Below, piece after piece: positions 22,424 through 34,125 of a stretch of DNA of 64,000 nucleotides. Each line of letters begins with the position of its first letter. Position 1 is the first letter of the stretch. The stretch is from the NCBI GenBank assembly GCA_009823505.1, contig VZQC01005558.1:2019113-2083112 (forward strand), in the 5' to 3' direction. The DNA is from Rhizomys pruinosus (taxonomy: Eukaryota > Chordata > Mammalia > Rodentia > Spalacidae). The notes below the pieces were generated by a model. The model saw nothing but the letters and a program-made list of their open reading frames with translations. It ran no database searches and was not told where the DNA came from. The translations under genes were made by a program, and so were the position numbers.

Positions 22424-22649
22424 GAGATTCTAAGTGTTCTGAAAATATAGCAGAACCCCTATTTCCAATGCTTATCTGGGTGGGATAGGAAGAAAACCCA
22501 TCTTTTCATATCTGCTGACTCAACCTTCTCATGACAAACTCAACCAGCTAATGTTAATGACAGTATGATATTGGAGGTAGGCAGATGAGGCCATCCACAG
22601 CATCGTGGACAACTTTAAAGAAGTCTATCTGTATCCTGACTAGAAGTTT
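22424..22649. other. Short single-copy spacer
   Basis: Nothing recognised. Confidence 0.5.
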
Positions 22650-23724
22650 ATTCCAAGGAATTTTCTTTTTTCTTTTTATTTTTTAATTAATTAATTAATC
22701 AATTAATTTTTTTATCAAATCAAGACCCGTGCCCCCCCATTCCCCCACCCCACCAGAGCTCATGCATTCTGCCAACATGCTTTTCATCTCTTTCTCAGTC
22801 TTTCTCAATATTCTCCATGTGGAAGTTGACTGTTTTGAGCAAAGTTCACTGTTTCAGTCAGTTCTTCGATGCAGTCCTTTCTGTTGTTTCCAATATGCAT
22901 CACTCCCAACTGCTTTGGACAAAAGCTCAAGGGGCCGTGCACAAGAAATACTTACAACTAGGTAATTGGCACTAGCATCCACAGATGAGGAATACCGTTC
23001 CTCGTTTGATTTTCTGGGACTGTGTTACTTCACTCAGTATGATGTCCTATAGCTCCAGCCATTTTCCTGCAAAGCTCATGATGTACAGTTTTTCTTTACT
23101 GCTGCATAGAACTCCATTGTTGTATCGTACCACATTTTCTCTATCTAATCAATCAGTTGAGGGGCATTTGGTTGGTTCCAGCTCCTTGCTATGTGAAGAG
23201 AGCTGAAATAAACATGGCCTGCATGTATTCTCTGGTGGGGTGAGTCTTGAGGGTACATGCCTAGGAGTGGTATGGCTGGGTTGGGTGGCAAGTTCATTCC
23301 AAGTCTTCCAAGGTTCTCCACGCTGCTTTCCATAGTGGCTGTACGAGTTTACATTCCCACCAGCGTGGATGAGTGTTCCCCTTTCCCCACAACTCTCCAG
23401 CACTTGGTATCATTTGTATTCCTGATCCTAGCCAGTCTTATTGGAGTAAGATGATACCTTAAAGTGGTTTTGATGTGCATTTTCCTCAATGATTAGTGAT
23501 GTTGACACTTCTTAGGTGTTTCTCAGACTCTCTAATTCCTCACTTGTGAAGTCTCTGTTCAGCTCTTTGCTCCCATTATTGAGTGGGTCATTTGTTTTCT
23601 TTCTTCTTTGTTTTTTGAGTAGCTTATATATTCTGGAAATCAATGCTTTGTCAGATGTTTCTGCGGTGAAGGTTTCCTCCCACTCTGTGGAATTTCTCTT
23701 CACTTGAATTCCAAGGAATTTTCT
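22650..23724 (-). mobile_element. 5'-truncated L1 3' end with perfect 17-bp TSD
   Basis: Body 22667-23707 between perfect direct repeats attccaaggaattttct (22650-22666 and 23708-23724). The left side is T-rich (reversed tail). On the minus strand the body carries the conserved end of L1: gaatgtaaactcgtacagcc, ccactatggaaagc, ccaaatgcccctcaactgat, gaaaatgtggtac, and tttgcaggaaaatggctgga. Short coding remnants fit the ORF2 C-terminal region and following sequence. The intact TSD indicates lineage-specific insertion. Confidence 0.95.
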
Positions 23725-24071
23725 GTGGTCATTAAAAGCATAGACGTGTAACATGGCCTCACACTTTTAAACACCATCATTTTAAGCCATCAATACAGCC
23801 TTAGACATGATAACCAGAGACACATGTGAGTATCAGTATGTACCCTGTAATTACCAGCATAGTGAGGGTCAATGATCATAAATAAGTTGACAGTCCTTAA
23901 ACTTCTGTGGAAGGAAGGAAGGAAGGAAGGAAGGAAGGAAGGAAGGAAGGAAGAAGGAAGAAAGGAAGGAAGGAAGGAAGGAACAACTGAGGACCAATTT
24001 GTTTGCTCAAGGATTCAATGCTAGGGAGAATCATCTGCTGCACCAGGGCCTAGGAGATGAGCTCAATGGTC
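23725..24071. other. Spacer with (GGAA)n microsatellite at 23909-23983
   Basis: About 75 bp of GGAA repeats with one GAA interruption. The remainder is unrecognised. Confidence 0.85.
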
Positions 24072-24440
24072 CCTTGTTTATTTCCTCTTCTCACTGATGT
24101 GACAAAATACTTGACCAAAGCAACTTAAAGAAGGAAGGGTTTGTTGAATCTTACAGTTTGAAGGTGCAGTCCATCATGGCAGGGAGGGGAGGTTAGAGGG
24201 CTTCCTGTCTGGGCCTGTTTATACCCTTGGTCAATTGGCAGAGAGATTAATGCTGTGTGTGCTCAGCCACTTCCTCCTTTTGATGTAGCCCAGCATCCTC
24301 ATCCTATAAGTTGGTACTGCCAGCAGTTAGGGTGGGTCTTCCCAGCTCAGGTGACTGAATCTAGAATATTCCTCTCAGACAGTCAGAGGCTTGTCTCTGT
24401 GATTCTAGGCCCTGTCAAGATGACAATATTAACCATCACA
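24072..24440 (-). mobile_element. MaLR LTR, MTD-like
   Basis: On the minus strand it starts tgtgatggttaatattgtca at 24440 and shows gacagggcctagaatcacag, gggaagacccaccctaactg, gccatgatggactgcacctt, ccttctttaagttgctttgg and aagtattttgtcacatca. A full-length solo LTR of moderate divergence. Confidence 0.75.
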
Positions 24441-26571
24441 GCTGCCCTCTTAGACACTCCTTGGTAACAGTCCCAGCAGCAAATCATCCTGCAAGCTGGC
24501 TTTCTCTGTGATTCTTTCCAGCACACTGCACAACCCCTGGAGGGCTCCTGCAGCTGGGAATGAAAAGCTGCTGACCTGAGGGTGACTGTCACATTCTAAA
24601 CTGAAAGATGGTTTATGAACTGTGTGCACCACTTTTATGAATGTGGAATAGAATCTGTTCTAGGCCATTAAGGATTCCATGCTACTCTTACCTTAATTCA
24701 GCTGAGCCTCCCATGCCATGGCCTTAATTATTTTTTCATGTTTGTTTTAGTCTGGATTGTAAAATTTAGCATCTTGCAAATGCCTAGTCATATGTATATT
24801 TATATATTTCTAAGAAATGACAAACACGAACACTTTGGATACTGAAAATTACAGAATATTTTTAAAAGGACTGTGTCACAGCATACCTTAGGTAAACTTT
24901 TTCTGCTACAATTTTACAACTGACTTGTAGCTTTTGTCTTTTCACTTTCTGCCAGCATTTGAAGATGCTCAAATAGTTAATATCATCTAGGTGTCTTCTT
25001 CCCTTTAAATTTCATGAATTTGTATGATTTTTAAAAAAATCATAATTTTTCTATTGTTCTTTTAATGTGTGTATTGGTGGAAACAGGATTTGTGTTGTCA
25101 CCCTTGCAAAGGGGAGAGAGGCCCAGGGATTTGATGAGGAGGGCTCTGAGCTCCCGCCAAGCCTGAGAACACCATCCTCCGGAGGCAGCAGTCTGTTTTG
25201 TACATCAACTGCCCTCCTTACTGCTGTGGAGAGCAGCTGCAGGTTTCTGGGCTGGGAAGCAAGGGAACCTACAGATGTTCCTGAGTGTGAGCAGTGACCC
25301 ACAGGCTCAGCCACATGGATAATCTAATTGAAAACTTGTTGCCTTCGGGACAGGCTTGTCTCCTGATGGTCCTAACTAACCAGAAAGGGTGAGGCTACGA
25401 ATATGTTCTAAGAAGTGACTCTATGAAGTTTTATAAATTTGCATGTTTCTTCAAAAAATTACTTTAGAGTCAGGATGCAATAATTTACATTTAAAATCAC
25501 ATAAGAAATCAGACCAAACTGTCAGCAACACCAAGCAGAAAAGCCAGAAAAGTGGATTAATATTTATTACCTTTGTTTTTATTCCTTCTGCATATCAGGA
25601 AAGGAAATTTGTCTTTCCTGGCACCTTTGAAACAAGAGAGGGCAAGCTGAGTGTCTGCCAGTTCTATTCACTCAACTTAGATCTGCCCAAAAATGCTTCA
25701 AGTAAGAGTGATTATCTTCAATGCACTACAGGTGGAGTAACTGATAAAGTACATTAGGGCAACTGGTGCACCAAACTACATCACCACCAGTACTTAATAT
25801 TAAAATATGCGAGTGACTATCTTGTCTATTGACTGCAGGTGAGACACTTCCTAATAATCCAATCCAAGTCCATAGGAATATTTGTTTTTACTTCCTTAAA
25901 ACATCAATAGTCGTTTCAACTTAAAGTAGATGTTGAAGATTTGATTTAGAGGACAGGAATCTTGTGGTGTGAAGAATAATATTAACAAAATGGGCTTTGG
26001 TTATGAACCCAGAGTCTATTCTGTTTTGATACTGAATGAAAGGAACCAGTAAGGAGGTCTGTAAGCTGAGAAAATAGATTATCATAGAAATTTCCCCCCA
26101 GTTCAACTAAAATCATTCCCTCTAGGTTACATTTATTTTAGGTCAGTGGGAAGAATTTCTTTTCTCAGTTCTGGGAGAAGAGCCACTGGTTGCTACTTCA
26201 TACTTGCCACAATTGATAAGAGAAAATATAAAAATAATTCCACATAACATGAGCATAGACAGAGCCAGGACTAACAGCTTGGGGAAGCAACTGTGAGGAC
26301 CAAGATAAACTCTGTCCAAAATACCTGTACTGGGGTTGCATTGTCTCCACAATGGTCCTCAGTCTAGAAGGTTTCTGTCTATGGTCTAGTACAGATTTCC
26401 CCAGTCTGGTGCTATTCACATGTCTAGAACAGATGGAATGAGGAAAGATGGGCATGGAATTGGGCCGGAGAGAAAAGACTTTTCCCTGTGAAAGTGAAGG
26501 GTAAAGTTCTTTTCAAGAAGAGACTGAGAATTTCCATGGCTCCCTTGCATGGATTGTGTGTAGAATAGGAT
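24441..26571. other. 2.1-kb single-copy block
   Basis: No interspersed repeat recognised. Frames at 25051-25314 and 25443-25757 lack domains. AT-rich at 24740-25060. A candidate for conserved noncoding DNA, not shown. Confidence 0.5.
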
Positions 26572-26962
26572 CTACCAGTTTGGTTTCCTGTTGCTGTTAC
26601 AAAAGAAACTTAATGAGGACAAGGTTTACTTGGTTCAAAACTCAGGTAGCCCATCATTGCAGGGGAAGCAGGGCAGCGTGAACTTGGAACTAGTCACACC
26701 CACAGACAAGAGCAGAGAGTGGTAAACTAATGTGCATGCTAGGACTCAGTTTGAATTTTTCTTTTCATCCACTCCCTGGCCCAACCCATGAAATGGTGCC
26801 ACCCACATGGAGAGGGTAAGGTGGGAGGGAGGTCCTCTTAATTAAGAAAATCCCTCATAGGCCTGTGCACAGGACAGCCTAATCTAGACAGTTCTTCATT
26901 GAGACTTTCTTCCTGGGTAATTCTAGATTGTTACAAGTTGACAACAAAAACTAACCACCACA
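26572..26962 (-). mobile_element. Old MaLR LTR, MT-like
   Basis: The minus strand starts tgtggtggttagtttttgtt at 26962, then caacttgtaacaatctagaa, ttttcttaattaagagga, catgtgggtggcaccatttc, gcaatgatgggctacctgag and taacagcaacagg. Divergent but with TG start and near full length. Confidence 0.7.
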
Positions 26963-28262
26963 CTGACTAATTTAACATTCTGGGTGGTCAGGGGATTAAT
27001 TGAAACTCAATGTAAAACTTTTCACTGGGCATTGTTACTGTCCTTTTCATGCTTGCCAAGGCAAACTGAGATTTTGCAGAACTATAGGCTGCTCAACCCA
27101 ACCTTCACTGGGTAACATCCAGTCTACCGGGCATAGAGTCCTAGAGGCTCTACTTTTGAAGATACAGAGGATTAATCTGAGGACATGAAAATCATGTTTT
27201 TATTTAGCTTCTCTATAAAATGTCATAATTTTATTGTTGACTCTAATCACAAAGATAATGTGTTTTTCTGTGAAAAAAAAAAAGAAACGTTTAAATAAAA
27301 TATATACCATCCAGTTTTATTTCCTCCCAGGTTTACAGTCAGGAGTGTCTGAACACCATCTTTGTTCTGCTTCCCAATAAATAACTGGTTCTCAGTCTCA
27401 GTTTTGCAAGGTCTAAGTACTCTTTTATTTATCCTTGATTTCCTATTCTTTGTGATTCTTGTTACTTTCAATTATTTTACACAGGACCACGTGTTTTAGA
27501 TTTCTGCCTCACGCCCCATTCAATTTGAGGGAGCAATCTCTTACTACATTAGTAGTAAGCCAAGGTAAAGCAGACAGATACTTGGTTTTCCACAGATGAG
27601 CAATGGTGGATTGGCATCTCTGCTCTCTTGCTTTCTACTTCCTGACTAGCATTTCCTGGAGTCAGCAGATTGGAACTGAAGCTGGTATGGAAGTCATCTT
27701 CCTAGGAATGCAAGTACAGGTGGAGATGGGTGCTGTGCTCTCCTGGGGCTCCCCACCCCCACATTCTGAATTCTGGACACAGCGCCTGCCCTACAAGAGC
27801 CCCCAGCCTGGTCTCTAGTGAGTGCTCTCTTTAGTTTTGCTTGCCCTTTCCGCTTAGAGTCTAATTCACACTAGAAGTCCCATGTCTTGGGCTCTTTGAT
27901 GTGGCAGTAGGAATTTTCTATGGCTTCAGCTACTTGGGGGCTTTGGTTTTATTCTCAGTTCCCAAAATATTTTTTGAGAAGTGCCGTCATGTTTTCTATA
28001 TAGAACACTGTCTCCACTCTTTCTCTCCCCATTCTCCAGAGCAACCATGCTCCCCAAATGCCAGCATAAGCTCATGAAGCCCAGGCAGAAGAACATCAAC
28101 TGGGCCTCTACCTTCCCTCCAGCTTTGCTGCCAAGATTGGGGAAGGTGCTGCTGGCCCCGAGGAGGAAGGAGATGGAGAGGAGGCTCTAAGACCCGCCCA
28201 GGTCCACTGCAGCCAGTGGTTAGCATTTTAGAATGTTCTCCATCATTTCCCATGTTCTAGTG
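26963..28262. other. Single-copy sequence
   Basis: Nothing recognised. A small plus frame at 28047-28190 (reading MLPKCQHKLMKPRQK from an internal ATG) is too short to support a gene. Confidence 0.45.
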
Positions 28263-28442
28263 TTACTCTCTTGTTGGGAATGTGGGTGGAAACCTTTAGT
28301 CTCAGCACTCAGGAGGTAGAGGCTGGAGGCTCTTTGTGAGTTCAAGGTCAGCCTGGTTAACATAGGAATTCCAGGCTAGCCAGGGCTACATAGTAAGACT
28401 CTGTCTCAAAACAAAACAAAACAAAACAAAACAAACAAAACG
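28263..28442 (+). mobile_element. Old B1-type SINE
   Basis: gtgggtggaaacctttagtc, ttcaaggtcagcctggttaa, ccagggctacatagtaagac and tctgtctcaaaacaaaac. The CTACATAG...AGACTCTGTCTC ending fits an older B1. Flanks gttactctct and cgtcactctct may be the TSD. Confidence 0.8.
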
Positions 28443-29319
28443 TCACTCTCTAGGCGAACTGTGGCTGCTTTCCAGATCATGTTACCTCCACGTTTGTTCT
28501 TGATGGACACTCTTCTCCAGTGTTATTAAGAAATTAAGACACCTCATTATGGTCTTGTTGAAGTCAGCTTTGGCAAGAGATATGTGCAAATGTGCATGGG
28601 CAATCCAGTGTTCCTGGAATTCTGGCTACGTCTTAATAGTCTACAGCACCCAGTGTTTTTAGAAGGTAGATTTTCCCTGAGATGTGCCACCTGCCACACC
28701 TGCTTCCCCTCCAGACCCCAGGATATGCTTGCTGCCCGGCCTTCCCTGGCCTGCCCGGGAGTCCCACCCAGACAGGACATTCTCTGTCACAGGTTTTCCC
28801 CTTGAGATGTCAATCTTTCAGTTCCAGGTCCCAGGACTGCCTGGATCCCTGGAGGATTCAGCTGTCTGTGCTCTGTCAGCTTCTGCACTTCAGGAACCCT
28901 GCAGGAGGGAGTGAGCTGGGGAGAGAACACACAAAAGGAACTGTGCTTCCCCTAGCTTCCTCCTCGGCCAACACCCCCAACCCTGACCTGGGTGTGCCAG
29001 AGTACTGCCACTTCTCCTGGAGAAGGAGCCAGATATAAAACAGTGCTTTCCACTTGTAAACATTCCCTTAGGAAATTTTATCCCTGATGAGTTTATTTTG
29101 GAATAAATTACATTGCATATACTTGAGATTTATAGCAGGCTGTTCTGAAATATATAGATAATAAAGTGGTTTCTATGGTAACATGGAACATATCTCTCAT
29201 TTCACATAACTACTTTTTTTCTTACAAGAGGAGCTAAACTCTACTTCCTTAATAAAATTGCCTGGTACAGTTTTATTAACAACAGTCTTCCTGCTCTGTT
29301 AGACCAGGCTTGCTCAGCC
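28443..29319. other. Single-copy sequence
   Basis: Overlapping plus frames at 28584-29038 (up to 118 codons) are Pro/Ser/Cys-rich with no recognisable family. Confidence 0.45.
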
Positions 29320-29800
29320 TCTGCATCTGCTTCTCCCCACATTTTGTCTACCTGACACCTTTAGGAACCACCACTTTCTTCCCTGTCTCTGGGCATCTGA
29401 GTTCTTTCTTTTTCCTTTCTTTTTCATGTTAGAGAAATTATGCTCATCTGTCTTTCTGAGTGTGGCTTATTTCACTTAACATAGTTTCTTGCACGACTAT
29501 GCTGGAGGTGGAAGCTCTCCTCCTTTCACAGCTAAATGGATTCCATAGTAACTCTTACAGTGTGCTCTTTGTCCATCTGTCCAGTAGTAACATATAGCTT
29601 GCTGCTGTAGCTCATCCCTGTGACTAATGTTGAATGAAATTGAGAGGACATATATTTCTGAGGTGCTGAGTTCCATCTCCTGTGGATTGCATCCAGAACT
29701 GGGATTGCTGGTCCTGTATAGTTCTAGTAGCTTCTTTAAGGTTCTATGCTGTTTACCATGATGGCTGTGCCAAACCACGTTTCTAGTAACTACTAGAGTC
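29320..29800 (-). mobile_element. L1M-like 3' UTR fragment
   Basis: Plus strand ggaaccaccactttcttccc, tctgagtgtggcttatttca, cttaacatagtttcttgcac, actgggattgctggtcctgt and atggctgtgccaaacca follow the reverse complement of the ancient L1 3' UTR in order. Strongly diverged. Confidence 0.7.
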
Positions 29801-30399
29801 TTATATTCTGAATTTTACCATCTTTTGTCATTTCTTGGGAGTTTTTAAATTAGTTTTTTAAATTAACGTATAAGTAATGGGTTTCATCGTGGTATTGTGG
29901 CGTGCAGTCTCTGCATACCCTCCATGCCCCGTCCCGTCTTCTGGTGGCCATTCTTGTGGGTGGGTAACTGGTTCTGGGACTACTGGACTGAGTGTCTTAA
30001 ACTCCACTTTGCAAGCTCTACAGGGATGTATATGCTTTTTTCAGTGTGGGTATCATCTGTCTTCTTCAACAGGAAGCTCTCTGTAGAAATTCAAGGGCAT
30101 CAGGACAAGTCCCACTCCTTGTCCTGACACTTGCGATATGGTGGTTGTTCTTGGTACTGGCTTCTGTCTGACCTGTCACTGGCTGTGTCACAAAATGTGT
30201 CACCATTTCTCCAGGTGCCAGGTTGTCCCTACCTAGGCTGCACTACCAACAGCGGCAATGCTGCCTGCCACGCATGCTCACCCCAGCTAGATAAGGGAAT
30301 ACTACTAGCTCCGGCAGAGCACCCAATGACCTCTGAGAGTTTGTGGCCATGACCCATATCCAGTTTCACTCTCTCCAGTTCCCGTCCTTCCTGTCAGTG
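29801..30399. other. Unassigned sequence, possibly more L1-derived DNA
   Basis: gtaatgggtttcatcgtggt near 29875 recalls L1 3' UTR. The rest to 30400 is not recognised. Frames at 29877-30127 are not gene-like. Confidence 0.4.
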
Positions 30400-30711
30400 C
30401 TTGAAGAAGGGAGCTCTCAGCTTTCTGGCCTGACTGCCTCCTGCTATGTCTCCCCACCATGATGGGTACACCCCTTTGGAACAGAGAACCCAATAGACAC
30501 TCTCTTCTGTAAGTCGCCTTGGTCATGATGTTTTTCTCTAGCTCTTCCTTTTACTTTTCTCAATCATGCAAGTGAAATTGTGCTGATTCCTCAGGTTTCT
30601 GAGTCTGGCTTATTTTAGTTAACATAGCTCCCTGCAGGTCTATGTGTCAGGTAAAAAGGTCTCCTCCTTTTTTAAGACTTATCACAGCAACAGAAAAGTA
30701 ACTAATACCAC
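30400..30711 (+). mobile_element. ORR1-like MaLR LTR 3' half split by L1-like sequence
   Basis: The LTR part at 30400-30538 carries gagctctcagctttctggcc, caccatgatgggtacacccc, actctcttctgtaagtcgcc and ttggtcatgatgttttt. The expected LTR ending (ttatcacagcaacagaaaag then taactaatacc) appears only at 30679-30711. The 140 bp between (30539-30678) carries gagtctggcttattttagtt and aacatagctccctgcaggtc, minus-strand L1 3' UTR sequence. This is a nested insertion. Confidence 0.6.
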
Positions 30712-31896
30712 TCTCTACTCACAACATTTTCCAAAACTAGCAATACCCCAGCACTGCGAAGCCTGTTAAATTGCACTCAGGTGCCTCCAAAATGAAATTT
30801 CCCAGTGAAACTTGCAGTGTGTTTCAGAATCCCCCAAGTTAAAATCCTTTAAGGATCCAAGCTTGGAACACAACAGTTTATATAATTCAAGAAACAACTT
30901 GAAATGAAAACAGACTCCACACTTCAAAGTTTTTGATCAGAGAAACAAATGGATGAAAAGGTTTGGAGGCCCTTCCACCTCTGGCCTGGGCTGTCCTGCT
31001 GAGAGTGGAAGGACCCAGCTGAAACTGGCCTGCAATGCTGAGCTGTTCAACTCTGGAGTCATAAATTATGCTGTGCTTCCCGTCACCCCATCTTCTGACA
31101 GGCGGACCTTCCTACTAATGTCTTTTCAACATGGGCAGACAGAGTCCACCTTGGGGAGGAAATGGATCTCTGGTCCCTCTCAGATTTTCAGTAAGGACTT
31201 ACACATTTATCTTCCCAAGGGTGCTCTTACCGAGGCACAGCCGCAGACAGGACTTGCAGACTTTGGCTGTGACATTGCACAAGAAACTTTGTCCCTCCCA
31301 GCTCACCCAAGTGATATGCGTCCTGTCCTTGGCTTGCTTTCAGGATGTAGCTTAATAACTCATGCCACCCGTGGCCAGAAGAAACAAAAAGCGCTTCAGT
31401 TCTTTCCTTTACCTCTGAACATTCGAACCATAGTTTTCAATAGAATTTTGGTTTGCTGGCTAGCCACCTGTGTCCATTTTCTAAAGAAATTTCTACCACA
31501 TGACAAAGGCCCCTCCCAGAATATCACAAGTTGTAGACAGCAGATGGTCCATCCCTTTTGGTCAATGTTGGGACCCTGGGGTTTCCGTTGGGAATGTGTG
31601 AAAACCAGACTGCCCAGGAGCCCCAGTCACCTCAAGCACAACACCTCCTCCTAGCTTTACTCTAATTTCTGAGGATTGAGCCTGAAAGAAATTCTGCTTG
31701 AACATCTCTACTCAGCCAACCACAAGTCCTGTGAGGGCAAAAGCATGTTTAATAGTTAATTTAAGATGTGTTGTTACAGAAGAGCTGATCCAGATCATCT
31801 ATCATCTGAGGAAAGACAGCAATGATCTAACAACATTCTGTTTGAACACACCCTGACTTCTTTAGGCACAGAAAGAAGCCACTGAAATATATAGTT
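30712..31896. other. Single-copy block containing a 233-codon open frame
   Basis: The plus frame 30953-31654 is the longest in the window outside simple repeats. Its ATG context is weak (T at -3). I recognise no domain, signal peptide or repeat. It has no poly(A) tract or splice evidence. By a uniform-codon estimate about 0.1 such frames are expected by chance in 64 kb, so chance is not excluded. Recorded as an open frame, not as a gene. Confidence 0.3.
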
Positions 31897-31993
31897 ATCT
31901 GGCTAGGCTTGGCAGCCCTAGGCCTCTGATCTGAGCATGTGGGAAGCTGAGGCAGAAGAATTGTGAGTCCTAGGATAGCTTGGGCTACATAGT

Positions 31994-31996
<3 letters not shown>
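31897..31996 (+). mobile_element. B1/B4-type SINE fragment
   Basis: ctggctaggcttggcagccc, catgtgggaagctgaggcag and agcttgggctacatagtgag fit the B1-like body of an old SINE. It ends at the GA tract. Confidence 0.6.
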
Positions 31997-32044
<48 letters not shown>

Positions 32045-32133
32045 GAGAGAGAGATTACAGAGAGAGGAAGGAAGGAAGGAAGGGGAAGAAGGTAGGAAAG
32101 AAAGAAAAATTAGAGGAAGGAAAGGAAGAAGGT
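31997..32133. repeat. (GA)n and purine-rich (GGAA)n-like tract
   Basis: GA dinucleotides at 31994-32054 are followed by AGGAAGG-type purine-rich DNA. The same purine-rich composition resumes at 32485, after the LTR. Confidence 0.92.
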
Positions 32134-32484
32134 GTGCTGGATAGCTTTGGTGTCAACTTGACACACCTGGGTTGAGGGAGCCTGGGTTGGGGAATTGGCT
32201 CCATTGGATTGGCCTGTGGCCACATCTGTGGTGTATTGTCTTGATTGTTGAGCAGTGACAGTATAAGAAGGCAGGCTGGGCATGAGCCAGAGAGCAAGCC
32301 AGTAGAGAGCAAGCCAGTGAACAGCAGTCCTCCATGGCCTCCAGGTTCCTGCCCTGAGTTCTTGCCTTGGGCTCCCTAAGTGATGAAATGTGACCCAGGA
32401 GATGTAAGCTGAATAAACCCTTTCCTCCCCAAGTTGGTGTTGGTCAGAGTGTTTTGTCACAGCAATGGAAAACAAACTAGAACA
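32134..32484 (+). mobile_element. Solo MaLR-type LTR, family A, inside a purine tract
   Basis: It starts tgtgctggatagctttggtg and ends aaaacaaactagaaca. It has caacttgacacacctggg, ggcctgtggccacatctgtg, caggttcctgccctgagttc and gctgaataaaccctttcctc. The five bases gaagg occur just before and just after, as for a 5-bp ERVL-type TSD, although the purine-rich surroundings weaken this. Better preserved than the 8.6-kb copy. Confidence 0.8.
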
Positions 32485-32560
32485 GAAGGGAAGGAAGCAG
32501 GGAAGGAGGGAAAGAAGGAAAAGAAAGAGAGAGAGGGAGGAGAAGTGAAGGGAGGATGGT
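32485..32560. repeat. Purine-rich tract, right half
   Basis: gaagggaaggaagcagggaa and similar continue the tract interrupted by the LTR. Confidence 0.85.
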
Positions 32561-33899
32561 AAATGAAATAAATGCATGCAAAGAGAAGATGGGGGATTGA
32601 GATTCCTCCCAACCCCTTAGCCAGCTTTGTAACTAATTTCAGTCCCTTTACTAGAATCCCAGGCTCAGAAACAGCTTTGCTAAAAACTGCCCTAAGTTTG
32701 GGCTTAAACTTTCTAATATCTGATACCAGCTGTCTAGCTCAGCTTCATCAGACTGAGCTCTACCCAAGTGCAAGCAGATGGCAGGCAAGGCTGTGGCCGT
32801 CTGGGATCGCAGGTCTCCACCTTGGCATCTGAGTGCCACATGGTGCTGGCTGCTAGCACCCACAGCCCCCTGGCCCTCTGTGCTTAGCTGCCTCAGTAGG
32901 ACTCCCACACAAGTGCATCTCAGTCCTCTTCCCTATGGCTGCTATGACACAGGCACACAAGGTCTGCCTGCTGAGGAGAACTGCTTTCATGCAGCCCTGA
33001 GAACACGAGGCTGAAGGCAGTAGTCATTTCTACGTCCAGCCACATAATGAGGCACATTTGAACCACAGCGTGCCTGGGTTCTGCCGCTGTGTGTCAGGGC
33101 CTGGCCCAGCCTGAATTGGGGGCCCTGCAAAGGTTACTCTGGGAAGAGATAACGTCAAGCACGCTTGGTTGAGTGGTTTTCCCTGGAGTTCATACTGGTA
33201 TTTATATCATCAGATATTCTTTAGGATGGCTTGTACATGAGAACAACTGATATTCTCATTAAGTTAGGGCCACAATGCTTTAAAGTTACATTATCCAATA
33301 CAGTAACCACAAATGTCTATTTTGGTTTAAACTTAAACCAAATCTAAGCCAAAATTCAGATCCTCAGAATTACATAGCTGCCTTTGAAGGGCTCTCAGCC
33401 ACATGAACAGTTCTATTGAACTATTCAGATATAAAACACTTCTGCCACCCTAGAACATTCTAGAGAAGACTCATCCACAGAATAATAACTTCAAATTACA
33501 CACTGTATCTAATTAGGGAGGAAATGGGCAATTAGTACAAAGAGGGGGTTTCAGCAAAAAAAAAAAAAAAAAAGCAATTATAATGGAATAGGTGTGTGCA
33601 AAAGAGACTTGTTTTTTTCAAAATGGTGAAAGAAGGTTGTCACTGACCATGAGTTAGGTATGTGTCAGGAATTCTGGAGGATCCAAGAAAAAGGTAAAGC
33701 TCCCTCGAGGGGACTCAAGAAGAGGCTTTGGGTCGGGGGCAGACCAGGGAGCTTAAAGCTCTTGTATGTCCCTTGTGCACCTGCTGTCAACTTGGGGTCA
33801 AAACACAGGCCATGTACTGCCATAACACCAGAGCTTGGGGATGGGAGAGGCAGGAGGATGTCCGGACCATGCTTGTTATCCTTCCAATAAACTGCAGGC
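32561..33899. other. Single-copy sequence with A-run at 33556-33573
   Basis: No repeat family recognised besides the poly(A) run. Frames at 32572-33014 are featureless. Confidence 0.5.
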
Positions 33900-34050
33900 T
33901 TTAGGTTCACCGGGAGATCCTGACTCAAGGGGATGAGGCAAAGAAGGACAGACCAGGGCACCTGAGGTGCTCTCCCAGCCTTACATGAATACACATGGGT
34001 GTGCTCTCCACACCATGTGCACACACATTTACACACACCACAGATGCAGA
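33900..34050 (+). mobile_element. B4A 3' portion
   Basis: gagatcctgactcaaggggat then a divergent filler and a CA/GT-rich end (acatgaatacacatgggtgt, catgtgcacacacatttaca). This corresponds to the end of a plus-strand B4A. Confidence 0.55.
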
Positions 34051-34125
34051 CACCCATCTCATGGATGAGGAAACTGAGCTCATTGCAATGAAGCTCCCCT
34101 GGCCTGACTCGGAGGCTCTGTGCTC
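34051..34125 (+). mobile_element. MIR 3' fragment
   Basis: cccatctcatggatgaggaa followed by actgagctcattgcaatgaa resembles the MIR segment CCATTTTACAGATGAGGAAACTGAG. Short and old. Confidence 0.5.
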
